Below, piece after piece: positions 21,227 through 29,697 of a stretch of DNA of 64,000 bases (its first letter is position 1; each line of letters begins with the position of its first letter). The DNA comes from Bacteroidales bacterium (GTDB taxonomy: Bacteria; Bacteroidota; Bacteroidia; Bacteroidales; UBA6680). Position numbers and translations under genes: made by a program. The notes beneath the pieces were generated by a model. That model saw only the letters and a list, made by a program, of their open reading frames with translations, ran no database searches and had not been told where the DNA came from. The stretch is taken from contig JAOARD010000057.1 of the NCBI GenBank assembly GCA_025210735.1, positions 1 to 64,000 on the forward strand, read 5' to 3'.

Positions 21227-21553
21227 ACTGACATTTCGGTTGACTATGAGGTAATTACGATACGTAATAAGTTATGGACTGAAACGAAGCATAAGAAGGA
21301 GCTCTTATTATATGCAGTGATGATGAAATGCGAGTTCAACCTGACCGTTGAAGAGAAAAAATAAACAGGTTAAGGCTCAGTTTAACCTAGCCCTATGCAA
21401 CGCATGGGGTAGTTAAAAGAATAGTAGAATCGCACTGTAAGTGCAGATTAAAATGATCAATGATTCATATCATTTGTCCATTCAGTGCAATCGTTTTTTG
21501 TCACATTGAGCGCAGTCGTTTTTGTCACATTGAGCGCAGTCGTTTTTGTCACA

Positions 21554-21593
21554 TTGAGCGGAGTCGAAATGTGTAGTTTTCGACTCCGCTCAA
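21554..21593. repeat. Palindromic repeat, family a, copy 4
   Basis: Perfect 16-bp inverted repeat identical in its arms to copy 3. It is preceded by two additional partial left arms (from about 21499 and 21526), showing local tandem duplication of half-elements. Confidence 0.88.
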
Positions 21594-21748
21594 ACTGACA
21601 TTTCGATTGACTATGAGGTAATTCCGATACGTAATAAGTTACGGGCTGAAGGTCCAGTTTAACCTAGCCCTATGCAACGCATAGGGTAGTTAAAAAATGA
21701 TCAATAATACAATTGATAATCAGATATATAAAAAACAATTATAAACAG

Positions 21749-21835
21749 ATGAAACGAAGCATGAGAATAGTCATTCACACACACGGAAATGATTATAATG
21801 CGGAGTTCCATATGACCTTTAAAAAACAAATTTAG
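21749..21835 (+). CDS. Leader-like small ORF, copy 1 (28 aa)
   Basis: An ATG-to-TAG frame encoding a peptide beginning MKRSMRIVIHTHGNDYNAEF. The same peptide family recurs in frame at four other sites in this window. The stop lies 4 nt before the ATG of copy 2. The end of the frame (GTTCCATATG) is complementary to the next start region (CATATGAAAC), so the next start codon sits in a hairpin. No homologue is known to me; it may be a regulatory leader peptide or a repeat with a fortuitously conserved frame. Confidence 0.45.
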   Translation: MKRSMRIVIHTHGNDYNAEFHMTFKKQI

Positions 21836-21839
21836 ACAT

Positions 21840-21935
21840 ATGAAACGAAGCATGAGAATAGTCATCCACACACACGAAGATGATTATAAATGCGAGTTCC
21901 ATCTGGCAAATAAAAAAATAATTATAAACAGATGA
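21840..21935 (+). CDS. Leader-like small ORF, copy 2 (31 aa), coupled to the next gene
   Basis: Encodes MKRSMRIVIHTHEDDYKCEF plus eleven residues. Its TGA stop (21933-21935) overlaps the ATG (21932-21934) of the lipoprotein peptidase gene as ATGA, the classic arrangement for translational coupling. The arms GTTCCATCTG and CAGATGAAAC can pair and would hide the downstream start codon unless ribosomes translate this frame. Compared with copy 1 the pairing bases change on both sides (CATATG to CATCTG with CAGATG), a compensatory pattern. Confidence 0.5.
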   Translation: MKRSMRIVIHTHEDDYKCEFHLANKKIIINR

Positions 21936-22930
21936 AACACATTACGTACAAAATCACCGGAATAATATTACTGGTGTTATTATCACAATGTTGTGTAAAC
22001 CACAACGGAACAGAAAAAGCGATACAGGATCAGGACAATATTGCAGAAGCAATTAACATTGTAAAAGAGTGTGGCAACAAAGTATGGCCCGGTTTTAATA
22101 AAATAACCTTCAGCACACTACTTGTTACCGATAGTATAGAGTACCTCTATAACCATCCTGAACCAGATGAGGAGTTTATATTAAACAACTATAACAATAA
22201 ACTTAAAACAGATGTATACACCAGAGATATTACCCTGAACAGATCTATTCTGGCATGTTTTGGTATATGCAATGAACCAACAGTAATTGTAGGTATCCCA
22301 AAAAATACCGACAGAAGTGGTGTAGAGTGGCTTATAACACTGGTGCACGAATATTTTCACCAATATCAATCTACACCAGACTATTACCAGATGGTAGATG
22401 AACTTGATCTTAAAGGCGATTGCAAAACAGGTATGTGGATGCTTAACTACGCCTTTCCGTATGACAACCTGAAAGTTAAGGAACAGTTCAGAAAATACTC
22501 CGATGTACTGTACAGACTTGTACAATCTGCCGACAAAGAGGAGAGGGAAGTGCTGTTTAAGGAGTACATAACAGAGAAAAACAACTTCAGAGCGTTACTA
22601 TCTGATAAAGACTACAGATACTTTACATTTCAGGTTTGGCAAGAGGGCATGGCAAGATATACCGAGTATAAGATACTACATACACTGTTAGAGAATCCAG
22701 GTTTAAAACTGAACTATACAACCAAAGAGTATAACAACTATATGAACAGACTATTCAAAAGAGAGATGTATCGTCTTAAGAATAACAATCTGGACAAACA
22801 GAAACGGGTATGTTTCTATACAATTGGTTTTGCTGAAGGGTTGCTGTTAGATAAGATAGACGATAACTGGCGCAAACACTACTCAGAAAAACTATCTGTT
22901 GATCATCTTATTACAAAACACTATAATTAA
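21932..22930 (+). CDS. Lipoprotein zinc peptidase-like protein (HEYFH), paralogue of next gene
   Basis: 332 residues with a signal peptide and lipobox-like LLSQCC near residue 20. It contains LVHEYFHQYQ (HExxH) and, about 95 residues later, WQEGMARYTEY, whose Glu could be a third zinc ligand as in gluzincins. It was not matched to a named peptidase family. The C-terminus (LLLDKIDDNW... LITKHYN) resembles the corresponding part of the next gene (YLLDDTDKPW... LITKHYN), so the two are tandem paralogues. Its ATG is the one provided by the end of the leader element, overlapping the stop of small ORF copy 2. Likely exported to the periplasm or surface; the substrate is unknown. Confidence 0.7.
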   Translation: MKHITYKITGIILLVLLSQCCVNHNGTEKAIQDQDNIAEAINIVKECGNKVWPGFNKITFSTLLVTDSIEYLYNHPEPDEEFILNNYNNKLKTDVYTRDITLNRSILACFGICNEPTVIVGIPKNTDRSGVEWLITLVHEYFHQYQSTPDYYQMVDELDLKGDCKTGMWMLNYAFPYDNLKVKEQFRKYSDVLYRLVQSADKEEREVLFKEYITEKNNFRALLSDKDYRYFTFQVWQEGMARYTEYKILHTLLENPGLKLNYTTKEYNNYMNRLFKREMYRLKNNNLDKQKRVCFYTIGFAEGLLLDKIDDNWRKHYSEKLSVDHLITKHYN

Positions 22931-22937
22931 TTACATT

Positions 22938-24212
22938 ATGCAAAAGAGATTCATAATTACAATCGTTATTTTGTTATCTGTGTGTAACATATATGCCAAC
23001 AGAGAACATATAAACAAGAAAGAGGCAGAGAGATATTTTAAAGAGGTAAAGAGGTTATGCGATAAAGATAACGGAGATGCCTGGGGAGTAAACATGTACG
23101 GTCCGATACTGTTTGTTGACTCCAAAACAAGAGATGTGGTAGCCAATACGGGCGATAATGACGGACTACTTAAAAAGGACGGTAACGTATATATTGGTAA
23201 ATTTCCGGATAATCTGCCAATTGCAAACACAGCTACAACATGGAGTGGTACAAAATGGACAATGGTAATATGGCAATCGCTTAGCAGTAACAAGATAGAC
23301 AGAGACAATCTTATAATGCATGAGTTGTGGCACCGTATACAGAAAGATATAGGATTTCCGGGGGCAGGAACAGAGAACGGACACCTTAACCAGCTTAATG
23401 GCAGAATATTGTTAAAGATGGAGTGGATTGCACTTATTAATGCAGTAAAAACAGATAAAGAGGAGAGAAGATATCACCTTAGTAATGCGTTGCAGTTCAG
23501 AAATAGCAGACATAACATGTTTAAAGATAGCCAACATAACGAGACCATATTTGAGATGCACGAAGGGTTAGCAGAACATACAGGGCTTAGTATGTGCGGC
23601 GCATCAGACAGTAAACAGAAGAAGATACTTACCGATAGAGTAGATGCAGCACTTAACCGACACACCTTTATGATGTCGTTTGCATATATGTCAGGAGCGC
23701 TGTACGGTTACCTGCTTGATGATACAGATAAACCATGGCACAAAGAGTTAACCTCTTCATCAGATTTTGGTGCGCTTATAACAAAACACTATAACGTAAC
23801 ATCCGGCAATAAAGATCTGAACAGACTATACGCAGAGTATAAAGCTACAGATATGATAGATGCCGAGAATGTATATGAGAAGGAGATGCAGGCATTCTTA
23901 GCGGACTGTACCAAACGATTTATAGATGAGGCAAAACTTATATTGCCAATGAACATATGCAGAATATCATTCAATCCGCATACACTTGTTCCGTTTGGTG
24001 AGCATGGAACAATATACAAAATGCTTAATGCGTATGGCGATTGGGGTACACTACAGACCAACAAAGGTGCTCTTGTTGCCACAGACTGGTCAAAAATTAT
24101 AGCCGACAAACCCGGTGCCGACAACAAATCAGAAAACTGGACAATTACCCTGAACCCGGGCTGGAAAATTGTAAAAAAACCTGACGGAAACTATTACGTT
24201 ACCAAAGAGTAA
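22938..24212 (+). CDS. Secreted zinc peptidase-like protein (HELWH), paralogue of previous gene
   Basis: 424 residues from the ATG at 22938, chosen because it begins a clean signal peptide (MQKRFIITIVILLSVCNIYA); a longer frame would overlap the previous gene by 30 bp. The motif IMHELWHRIQ is HExxH, and EMHEGLAEHTG about 100 residues later supplies a possible Glu/His third ligand. It shares with the preceding gene the motif order and the C-terminal LITKHYN, followed here by an extra 130-residue domain ending PDGNYYVTKE. The 7-bp gap suggests an operon with the upstream paralogue. Catalytic activity is inferred from motifs only. Confidence 0.7.
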   Translation: MQKRFIITIVILLSVCNIYANREHINKKEAERYFKEVKRLCDKDNGDAWGVNMYGPILFVDSKTRDVVANTGDNDGLLKKDGNVYIGKFPDNLPIANTATTWSGTKWTMVIWQSLSSNKIDRDNLIMHELWHRIQKDIGFPGAGTENGHLNQLNGRILLKMEWIALINAVKTDKEERRYHLSNALQFRNSRHNMFKDSQHNETIFEMHEGLAEHTGLSMCGASDSKQKKILTDRVDAALNRHTFMMSFAYMSGALYGYLLDDTDKPWHKELTSSSDFGALITKHYNVTSGNKDLNRLYAEYKATDMIDAENVYEKEMQAFLADCTKRFIDEAKLILPMNICRISFNPHTLVPFGEHGTIYKMLNAYGDWGTLQTNKGALVATDWSKIIADKPGADNKSENWTITLNPGWKIVKKPDGNYYVTKE

Positions 24213-24221
24213 ACATTAATA

Positions 24222-24253
24222 AAAACAGGCAATTACTATTAGTTGCCTGTTTT
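24222..24253. terminator. Bidirectional Rho-independent terminator
   Basis: Arms AAAACAGGCAA (24222-24232) and TTGCCTGTTTT (24243-24253) with a 10-nt loop, between convergent genes. The leftward serine hydrolase gene ends inside the stem (stop at 24239-24241). Confidence 0.9.
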
Positions 24254-25504
24254 ACTAAACCTGATAATGATACCATTGTCATTAACAGTCATTACATTAT
24301 CTCCATTGTTAGTAATGTTAAATGTAATCTTAGTAAAACCACTGTTTGTCATAAGAAAGGTGTTATTATCTATATATATTAACTCGTTACCACTGTATAG
24401 ATACCTGCAAGAGTTAAATGTAATATCTGCCGATAATATACGCCCGTTAACTGTTGCTGTATAGTTGCCGCTGTAACAGTCTTTAGCAATATCACAGTTC
24501 TCTCTTAGCAGAATCTCTTTAACCTGTTCAGTGATACTCTCTGTTAACCTCTCGTGAGTAAAATCACTATTGTTAGACAGAATAATAATAACCAACCCGA
24601 TCTCCGGAACAGCCTTGTAATACGATCTGTATCCGGTATACAAGCCACTATGCTGAGTTATCTGTTCGCTGATATCTTTGGGCAGAAAATCCTTACACCC
24701 ACTGTAGTAACTGAACATATCTGTTGTGGTTGAGTATGCATTACCTGAACCCCTGAAATTATTAAAATTAAAATCGGGTGTATATGTTACATTGCCCCTT
24801 ATGGTAGAGAACCCTCTTGCATGACCCTTTATATGGCTATGATCTCCGTACAATCCGGTATTAACCATACCAAAAGTTGTAAATATAGTCTCCTGCAAGT
24901 ACACATCAAGCAATTTACCTGTTATAACCTCAATTACCCTGGCAAGAATAAGGTAGTTACTGTTAGAGTACGCAGTTCTGTTACCGGGTGCAAAATCCAG
25001 CTCTCCAAAGGAGTTTATAGAATCTATAAGATCATCAGGTTCTATTGAATAATCTAAAGCCCACGGATTGTCATATCTGGCTATCCTGTTATGAATATCG
25101 GGTAAACCGGATTGATGATGAATAAGATCGCCAATATTAATATCCTTAGCATACATTACACTGTTTATATAATCAGACAGTTTGCTGTTTAACGATATGC
25201 TATCCTTATATACCAGATCTAAAATAGCCTGCTTTACAAACAGTTTAGTTACAGAGGCAATAGGATATATAGTCTTTTTACCATTTACTACCGTTTTATC
25301 CTTATCAGAAAAACCATAACCCCTGTTCACAACAATACTATCTCTGAAAGCAACAAGTACAGACCCGGAGAAGTTACCCAATATACAAATATTATCAGTT
25401 ATACTATTTAGTGAATTACTACTGTTATGCCCACTCTTACAACACAACAGCAACACAAAAACAGATGTTATAAAAACCTTTAATACCCTGACCATAACCA
25501 ACAT
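24239..25504 (-). CDS. Beta-lactamase-family serine hydrolase (class C fold), lipoprotein
   Basis: 421 residues with a signal sequence ending in a lipobox-like LLLCC. ASVTKLF carries the SxxK nucleophile/base pair and AYSNSNY the YxN motif of the class C beta-lactamase/DD-peptidase fold. HHQSGLPD, typical of the esterase/peptidase members, lies between them. Such proteins are usually D-aminopeptidases or esterases of the envelope and rarely true beta-lactamases; no KTG-like triad is evident near the C-terminus. The start could be the ATG at 25504 or the one three codons later. It is convergent with the peptidase pair, and a second family member lies at 36.7 kb. Confidence 0.82.
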   Translation of the reverse strand: MLVMVRVLKVFITSVFVLLLCCKSGHNSSNSLNSITDNICILGNFSGSVLVAFRDSIVVNRGYGFSDKDKTVVNGKKTIYPIASVTKLFVKQAILDLVYKDSISLNSKLSDYINSVMYAKDINIGDLIHHQSGLPDIHNRIARYDNPWALDYSIEPDDLIDSINSFGELDFAPGNRTAYSNSNYLILARVIEVITGKLLDVYLQETIFTTFGMVNTGLYGDHSHIKGHARGFSTIRGNVTYTPDFNFNNFRGSGNAYSTTTDMFSYYSGCKDFLPKDISEQITQHSGLYTGYRSYYKAVPEIGLVIIILSNNSDFTHERLTESITEQVKEILLRENCDIAKDCYSGNYTATVNGRILSADITFNSCRYLYSGNELIYIDNNTFLMTNSGFTKITFNITNNGDNVMTVNDNGIIIRFSKTGN

Positions 25505-26018
25505 GTTTGTAATTTATACCAGAAAAACATCATTAAGCTAACAAAAAAAACACATCACTTGAACAGTTAAAGTTCTTTTATAAAAAAAGAGCAACGTTAT
25601 TAAAAGATCCACAATCATTTACAATTTATAATTAACCATTAATAATTTAAATCCCGAACAGTTGAAAGTTAATTAATGAAATGCAATTGTATATATAGGT
25701 GTTATTGTTTTTTTCATAAACAGGACAATGTACATCTGTTTTTATACCGTTATATTATGTTTACAGTGTTTAATATTCTGGTAGTATCACCCATCCGGAG
25801 TTAAAAATAAAACAACTATCATAATCAAGTTATACCATAAAAAATATAAGCTAACTATTCCTTTTGAAAAATTACAGTTTTTGTAAAATATTGATTATAA
25901 TGAATATCATTTGTTTAAGTCACGTGAATGCAATAACAACATTGTATAAAAACACATACAGTTTATAGATTAAAATGAACATACTCGTCTGCTTTTGTGT
26001 AAAACAACACGATAAACG

Positions 26019-26048
26019 TTGTGTGTACACTATTATTTTATATATTTG
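26019..26048 (+). promoter_or_regulatory. Candidate Bacteroidota promoter inside the long repeat
   Basis: TATATTTG at 26041-26048 fits the Bacteroidota -7 consensus TAnnTTTG, with a TTG-type -33 element starting near 26019, 18-19 bases before it. The equivalent positions in copy 2 (about 38420-38455) are largely kept. If active it would read through the short insertion into the OLD module. Confidence 0.35.
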
Positions 26049-26096
26049 AAACCGAAAACTAAACTATAATGCTAACACTATTTATACAATCTGATA

Positions 26097-26342
26097 AAAG
26101 ATATCTGAGCAGAAATAAAGTTCTTGTTCATAGTAGAGAGTATTATAGTAAAACTGATAATCCTTTAGATGAAACGAAGCATGAGAAGAAGTTTTCGCAC
26201 AAACGAAAATGATTATTATGCGAAGTTCCATCTGACCATTAAAAAGAAAAAAATAAACAGATGAAATTATTGACACTGGTTAATTAAGAAAGGAGCACAA
26301 CAGATACCATATTATGTAGGGATGTATTGTGCACCTTTTATG
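26097..26342. mobile_element. 246-bp insertion flanked by 8-bp direct repeats, carrying a leader ORF
   Basis: Copy 1 of the long repeat has 246 bases that copy 2 lacks. AAAGATAT occurs at both junctions (26097-26104 and 26343-26350), while copy 2 has a single GATAT at the matching point (about 38500). This looks like a target-site duplication from insertion of a MITE-like unit. No terminal inverted repeats or transposase are visible. The insert holds small ORF copy 3 and, overlapping its stop, an 8-codon frame MKLLTLVN that may be a truncated downstream gene start. Confidence 0.55.
26169..26264 (+). CDS. Leader-like small ORF, copy 3 (31 aa)
   Basis: Encodes MKRSMRRSFRTNENDYYAKF plus eleven residues ending KKKKINR. 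As in copy 2, its TGA overlaps an ATG (26261-26263), and GTTCCATCTG/CAGATGAAA can pair around that ATG. Here the coupled frame is only 8 codons long, so the regulated gene appears to be missing. The frame is intact but diverged at the residues that are IVIHTH in the other copies. Confidence 0.4.
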   Translation: MKRSMRRSFRTNENDYYAKFHLTIKKKKINR

Positions 26343-26417
26343 AAAGATATAAGAGAAATAAGTGCACCAGTGCACTTGTTAAATTAGTTACCCCACAAGC
26401 ATAAAAAAGATAACCAT

Positions 26418-28241
26418 ATGAAATTAGAATTGCTAGTAGTTAAAGGATTTAGAAAATTAAAAGACACTACATTAAACTTTGGAGATGCTTCATTTTTAAT
26501 AGGAGAAAACAATGTAGGAAAATCTTCAATTTTGAGAGCAGTTGAGTTGTTGTTAACAAATAATAAAGCAACAGATGCAGACTTCTCAAAGAAATTTAAT
26601 CCAGAAACCAATAATATTGATAATGTTGTAGACAAAATTGAACTTGAGGGAACTTTCATTAATGTGCCGGAAGAAGCTGACACTTGGACTGGATTCAAAG
26701 GACGAGTTTATGTTGATGGAGAAAAGAGAAAGATAAAATATAGAAAGACATTCACAGGAACATCTTCTGTGTATGAAATGTGGGAGCAAAAAAAGAATCT
26801 AAAAGAGGATGTAAAAAATGGCGCAAAAGTTACTCTAACCTCATTAATAGAATCTGGGATTGAAGAGGAAGTTGTACGAACTCATTTTGAGGGAATTGCA
26901 GATGGCGTAAACTTGACAACAAAAGCCCATTCTTCCAAATTAGAGAGCTTTAATGAAGCTTGGAACTATGAAGATGAGTTTAGTTGGGTCAATAATCCAG
27001 GAGGAATTCCTCAAAACGTAATATCAAAACTACCAAAGTTTGTATTAATTCCTGCGGAACATAAGGCTAATGAGATTGATAGTGATAAAAAAACTGCTTT
27101 AGGTGAAGTGATGTCTACAATTTTTGATGATATAGTTGAGAAGTCGGATAATTTCGAAAAAGTAAAGCAATATTTTGGAGAACTGGAAACTGAAATTGAT
27201 ACAGAAAATAAAGAAACTGAATTTGGTAAGTTAATGGTAAATGTTAACCAAACTATAAAGAATATTTTTCCAGATTCAGAAATTTTAGCAAAAGTAAATT
27301 TGTCAGACCCAAGTTCTTTCCTTAAACCTAAATATGACATTAAGCTAGGTTCAAATATAATGACAGAGGTTGATTATCAGGGTACAGGGATGATTAGGTC
27401 AACAGCTTTCTCTTTATTGAAATTTAGAGAAGACTGGCGGAAAGAACGTCAAGAAGATTTAAGAAATTTAATTATAGCTTTTGAAGAACCAGAATTATTT
27501 TTACACCCGAATGCCTCAAACCAAATGCGTGATACAATTTATGAGCTTTCAGGTACAGCAAATCAAATTATCTGTACTTCTCATTCTCCATTTATGATTG
27601 ATTTATCAAGAGAAAAAGAAAATCAAGTAATAAATAATATCTCGATACAAGAAGATTCTTTTGTCAAATCAACTCCATTTTCAGTGACTCATAGATTTTT
27701 AGAGCTTCAGGAAAATGAACGAGACTACATAAAGATGCTTGTGAAAATTGATGATTATTTTGCTCGTGCTTTCTTCGCAAAACGAATTGTTATTATGGAA
27801 GGTGATACAGAAGATGTAGTAATGAGGAAATCCATTAGTATTTTTCCAAAAGAATCACGATGTAGAATAAATTCAGATTATCAATTTATTAAAGCAAGAG
27901 GGAAAGCAACAATTCCTCCATTAGTTAAGTATTTCAAAGCGTTAGGTATTGAAAACTATTTCGTAATTCATGACAGAGACCAAGGAGTTGAAAGAGCGGA
28001 AGCTGTAAATCCTAGAATTCTTGATGCTGTTGAATCAGAAGATAGACGCAAAATGTTGGAAGAATGTATTGAGGATGCATTAGGTTATGATGCACCCTCT
28101 AAGGATAAACCATATAAAGCATATACAATGACAAAAGATTGGGATACTATAGAGGATATTTCAGAACAGTGGCAGAGTATTTTAAATGAGGTGTTTGATG
28201 GTTATGTGGAAATGCCTGTGAATAATAGAGTCTATACGTGA
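26418..28241 (+). CDS. OLD-family ATP-dependent nuclease (ABC-type ATPase + TOPRIM)
   Basis: 607 residues. Walker A is GENNVGKSS (29-37); the ABC ATPase core includes the signature/Walker B-like IIAFEEPELFLHP, followed by SHSPFMIDL. The C-terminal TOPRIM domain has IVIMEGDTED (E461) and FVIHDRDQG (D519, D521), the metal-binding pattern of OLD nucleases. OLD proteins cut DNA and act in phage defence, either alone or with partners (Gabija, retron and PARIS-like systems). There is no UvrD helicase next to this copy. The gene follows the long repeat, and 150 bp separate it from the six-gene operon downstream, with which it may function or merely be co-located. Confidence 0.87.
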   Translation: MKLELLVVKGFRKLKDTTLNFGDASFLIGENNVGKSSILRAVELLLTNNKATDADFSKKFNPETNNIDNVVDKIELEGTFINVPEEADTWTGFKGRVYVDGEKRKIKYRKTFTGTSSVYEMWEQKKNLKEDVKNGAKVTLTSLIESGIEEEVVRTHFEGIADGVNLTTKAHSSKLESFNEAWNYEDEFSWVNNPGGIPQNVISKLPKFVLIPAEHKANEIDSDKKTALGEVMSTIFDDIVEKSDNFEKVKQYFGELETEIDTENKETEFGKLMVNVNQTIKNIFPDSEILAKVNLSDPSSFLKPKYDIKLGSNIMTEVDYQGTGMIRSTAFSLLKFREDWRKERQEDLRNLIIAFEEPELFLHPNASNQMRDTIYELSGTANQIICTSHSPFMIDLSREKENQVINNISIQEDSFVKSTPFSVTHRFLELQENERDYIKMLVKIDDYFARAFFAKRIVIMEGDTEDVVMRKSISIFPKESRCRINSDYQFIKARGKATIPPLVKYFKALGIENYFVIHDRDQGVERAEAVNPRILDAVESEDRRKMLEECIEDALGYDAPSKDKPYKAYTMTKDWDTIEDISEQWQSILNEVFDGYVEMPVNNRVYT

Positions 28242-28390
28242 GTATGGATTACTGCATACATAAATCAATGAAGAAATTTAATAACGAAATATCAAATAGT
28301 AAGAGCCGAAAAGCTGGTTTTCGAATAGCTACTATGTTAGAGTACATTTTAATAAACTAATCTAGAGAAGAAGTAAATTAAAGCAAAAGA

Positions 28391-28897
28391 ATGGAAAATA
28401 ATTTATGGACTATGTTAGAAGATTCTAATTACTATGTTCAGAATAAAGAATTATATCAGAATCATATAATTGAGCAATATAAATTATATGTGGAAATGTC
28501 TGATAGGATTAGTGCAAGGAGAAATTTAGCTAATGTTTTTTTTCTCACTCTCAATTCAATGGCCATAACAGTGATTGGATTTATAGTTGATAAAGCCGTT
28601 CAATTAACACCAAGTTGGTTTATTTGTTTTCCCTTATTAGGAGTCATAATACTTTGTATTGTCTGGTGGTGGTTATTACGTTCTTATAGAAATTTAAATT
28701 CTGCTAAATATTATGTTATTGGGTTGCTTGAAAAAAAGTTGCCATCTAGCCCATATTGGAGTGCTGAGTGGAAGAGACTTGGAGAAGGTAAGGTTATAAA
28801 GAAGTATTTACCACTGACCGTAATAGAATGCTACGTACCCTTCATTTTTTTATTTCTTTATTTAATAATTGTTTTGTACTTTTTAGCATATAAGTGA
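28391..28897 (+). CDS. RipA-like small membrane protein, first gene of the six-gene operon
   Basis: 168 residues: a soluble N-terminal helix pair with EQYKLYVEMSDRISARRNLA, two adjacent transmembrane helices (about 47-98, with a WWWLLRSYRN basic exit), a cytoplasmic segment and a third hydrophobic stretch at the C-terminus (ECYVPFIFLFLYLIIVLYFL). The helix motif resembles the RipA family of octameric inner-membrane proteins, members of which often sit beside defence or regulatory genes. Its TGA overlaps the next ATG by one base. In this context it could be a membrane effector or anchor. Family assignment is moderate; function is inferred. Confidence 0.65.
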   Translation: MENNLWTMLEDSNYYVQNKELYQNHIIEQYKLYVEMSDRISARRNLANVFFLTLNSMAITVIGFIVDKAVQLTPSWFICFPLLGVIILCIVWWWLLRSYRNLNSAKYYVIGLLEKKLPSSPYWSAEWKRLGEGKVIKKYLPLTVIECYVPFIFLFLYLIIVLYFLAYK

Positions 28898-29697
28898 TGG
28901 AGAAAATCTCACTACAAGTGATTCAAAATGAATTATCTTGCTTTGAAAATGATTTTGAGAAAATAGGAGTTTTGCATTTTTCGATTGTTGGATCATTTGT
29001 ATATTCAAATTCTTTAGAGTCCAATGATATTGATCTCTATATAATACTTGACAATATTTCTTTAGAAAAATATATTAAAATAATCTCTACAATTCATAGG
29101 CTATGTTATAATTTAAGAGAGAGAACAAATGCTGATTGGTTTGTAGAAACACAAAGAGGACCGTTTAAAAATGCAACTAAAGATATAGGTCAGATACATC
29201 TGTTAATTGAAGATAGCAAGTCAATTGAATACATGAGTTCTATAAATATACTTAATTGGATTAATAATGGAAAAACAATATTCGGAAATGATTTGATTAA
29301 ATTTATTGATTATTATCATGCTTGTTCTTGTTCTCTCAGAAGTGGAATAGTTGAGCTCATATTAATGGTAGATTCCTTAAAGAATGAATATATAGGTTAT
29401 AAGAGCTGGAGTTTTAATAAAGAAATTAAGTTAAACTTTTATAAAAAGGATCGCTTAAACTTAAGCGAAATAGACAGTTTAATCCAATTTACTCTAAAAA
29501 CAGGAATAATTATTTATCTGACAGCATTAAATCCGAATTACACAATTAATAGTCAAAAAGAAATATATGATCATTATTATGATCAAGGTTATAAAGAGTT
29601 TAATAAAACTACAGTTATTATTTTTCTTGAATCTCTAATAAATAAACTATATAAATATGAATCAGAAAAACGAACGTCAGCGATACTTGCTGGGTGA
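28897..29697 (+). CDS. Polymerase-beta-fold nucleotidyltransferase-like protein
   Basis: 266 residues from the ATG at 28897, overlapping the previous stop (TGATG); a GTG one codon earlier is possible but less likely. IVGSFVYSNSLESNDIDLYI contains the GS...DxD signature (G32 S33, D44 and D46) of minimal nucleotidyltransferases such as MNT and aminoglycoside adenylyltransferases. The remaining 200 residues are helical and not recognised. It is not an obvious CD-NTase. Possible roles are AMPylation of a protein partner or nucleotide transfer to a small molecule. Its last 41 bases overlap the ThiF-like gene, so the two must be co-expressed. Confidence 0.6.
   Translation: MEKISLQVIQNELSCFENDFEKIGVLHFSIVGSFVYSNSLESNDIDLYIILDNISLEKYIKIISTIHRLCYNLRERTNADWFVETQRGPFKNATKDIGQIHLLIEDSKSIEYMSSINILNWINNGKTIFGNDLIKFIDYYHACSCSLRSGIVELILMVDSLKNEYIGYKSWSFNKEIKLNFYKKDRLNLSEIDSLIQFTLKTGIIIYLTALNPNYTINSQKEIYDHYYDQGYKEFNKTTVIIFLESLINKLYKYESEKRTSAILAG

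Larger units (their letters stand above)
19980..21748. repeat. Array of several interspersed intergenic repeat families
   Basis: This gene-free stretch is built from shuffled repeats. (a) A perfect 16-bp-stem hairpin family (four copies, listed separately). (b) A 30-60 base unit starting TAGCCCTATGCAACGCAT and ending in a small hairpin GCACTGTAAGTGC, at about 20281, 20403, 20832, 21046, 21388 and 21665. (c) A decayed form of the leader-ORF element, at about 20174, 20722 and 21280. (d) Loose repeats of GTCACATTGAGCG with CGTTTT. No ORF above 60 codons is present. The unit order is permuted between copies, so the array has grown by recombination or repeated insertion. Similar TTTCGACTCCGCTCAA hairpins are common between genes of other Bacteroidota; no RAYT-type transposase is in the window. 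Confidence 0.9.
25656..26400. repeat. Long non-coding direct repeat, copy 1 (upstream of first OLD module)
   Basis: About 430 bases from 25656, interrupted at 26097-26342 and resuming to about 26390, match 38064-38550 at roughly 85-90% by eye. Long identical blocks include TTTTGTAAAATATTGATTAT and TGTAAAACAACACGATAAAC. The repeat ends with AAGTGCA-CCAG-TGCACTT, a small hairpin, about 40 bases before the OLD gene. The region 25505-25655 has no gene. The two repeat copies are in the same orientation and bracket 12.4 kb. Confidence 0.88.

Noticed and set aside
26418-28241. Calling the first OLD gene a second Gabija GajA
   Set aside because: No UvrD-type helicase is adjacent; the following genes are unrelated to Gabija.
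28897-29697. CBASS cyclase (CD-NTase)
   Set aside because: The GS...DxD motif is short and the protein lacks the spacing and third acidic residue I would expect for CD-NTases; no Cap effector pattern apart from the QueC-like domain.
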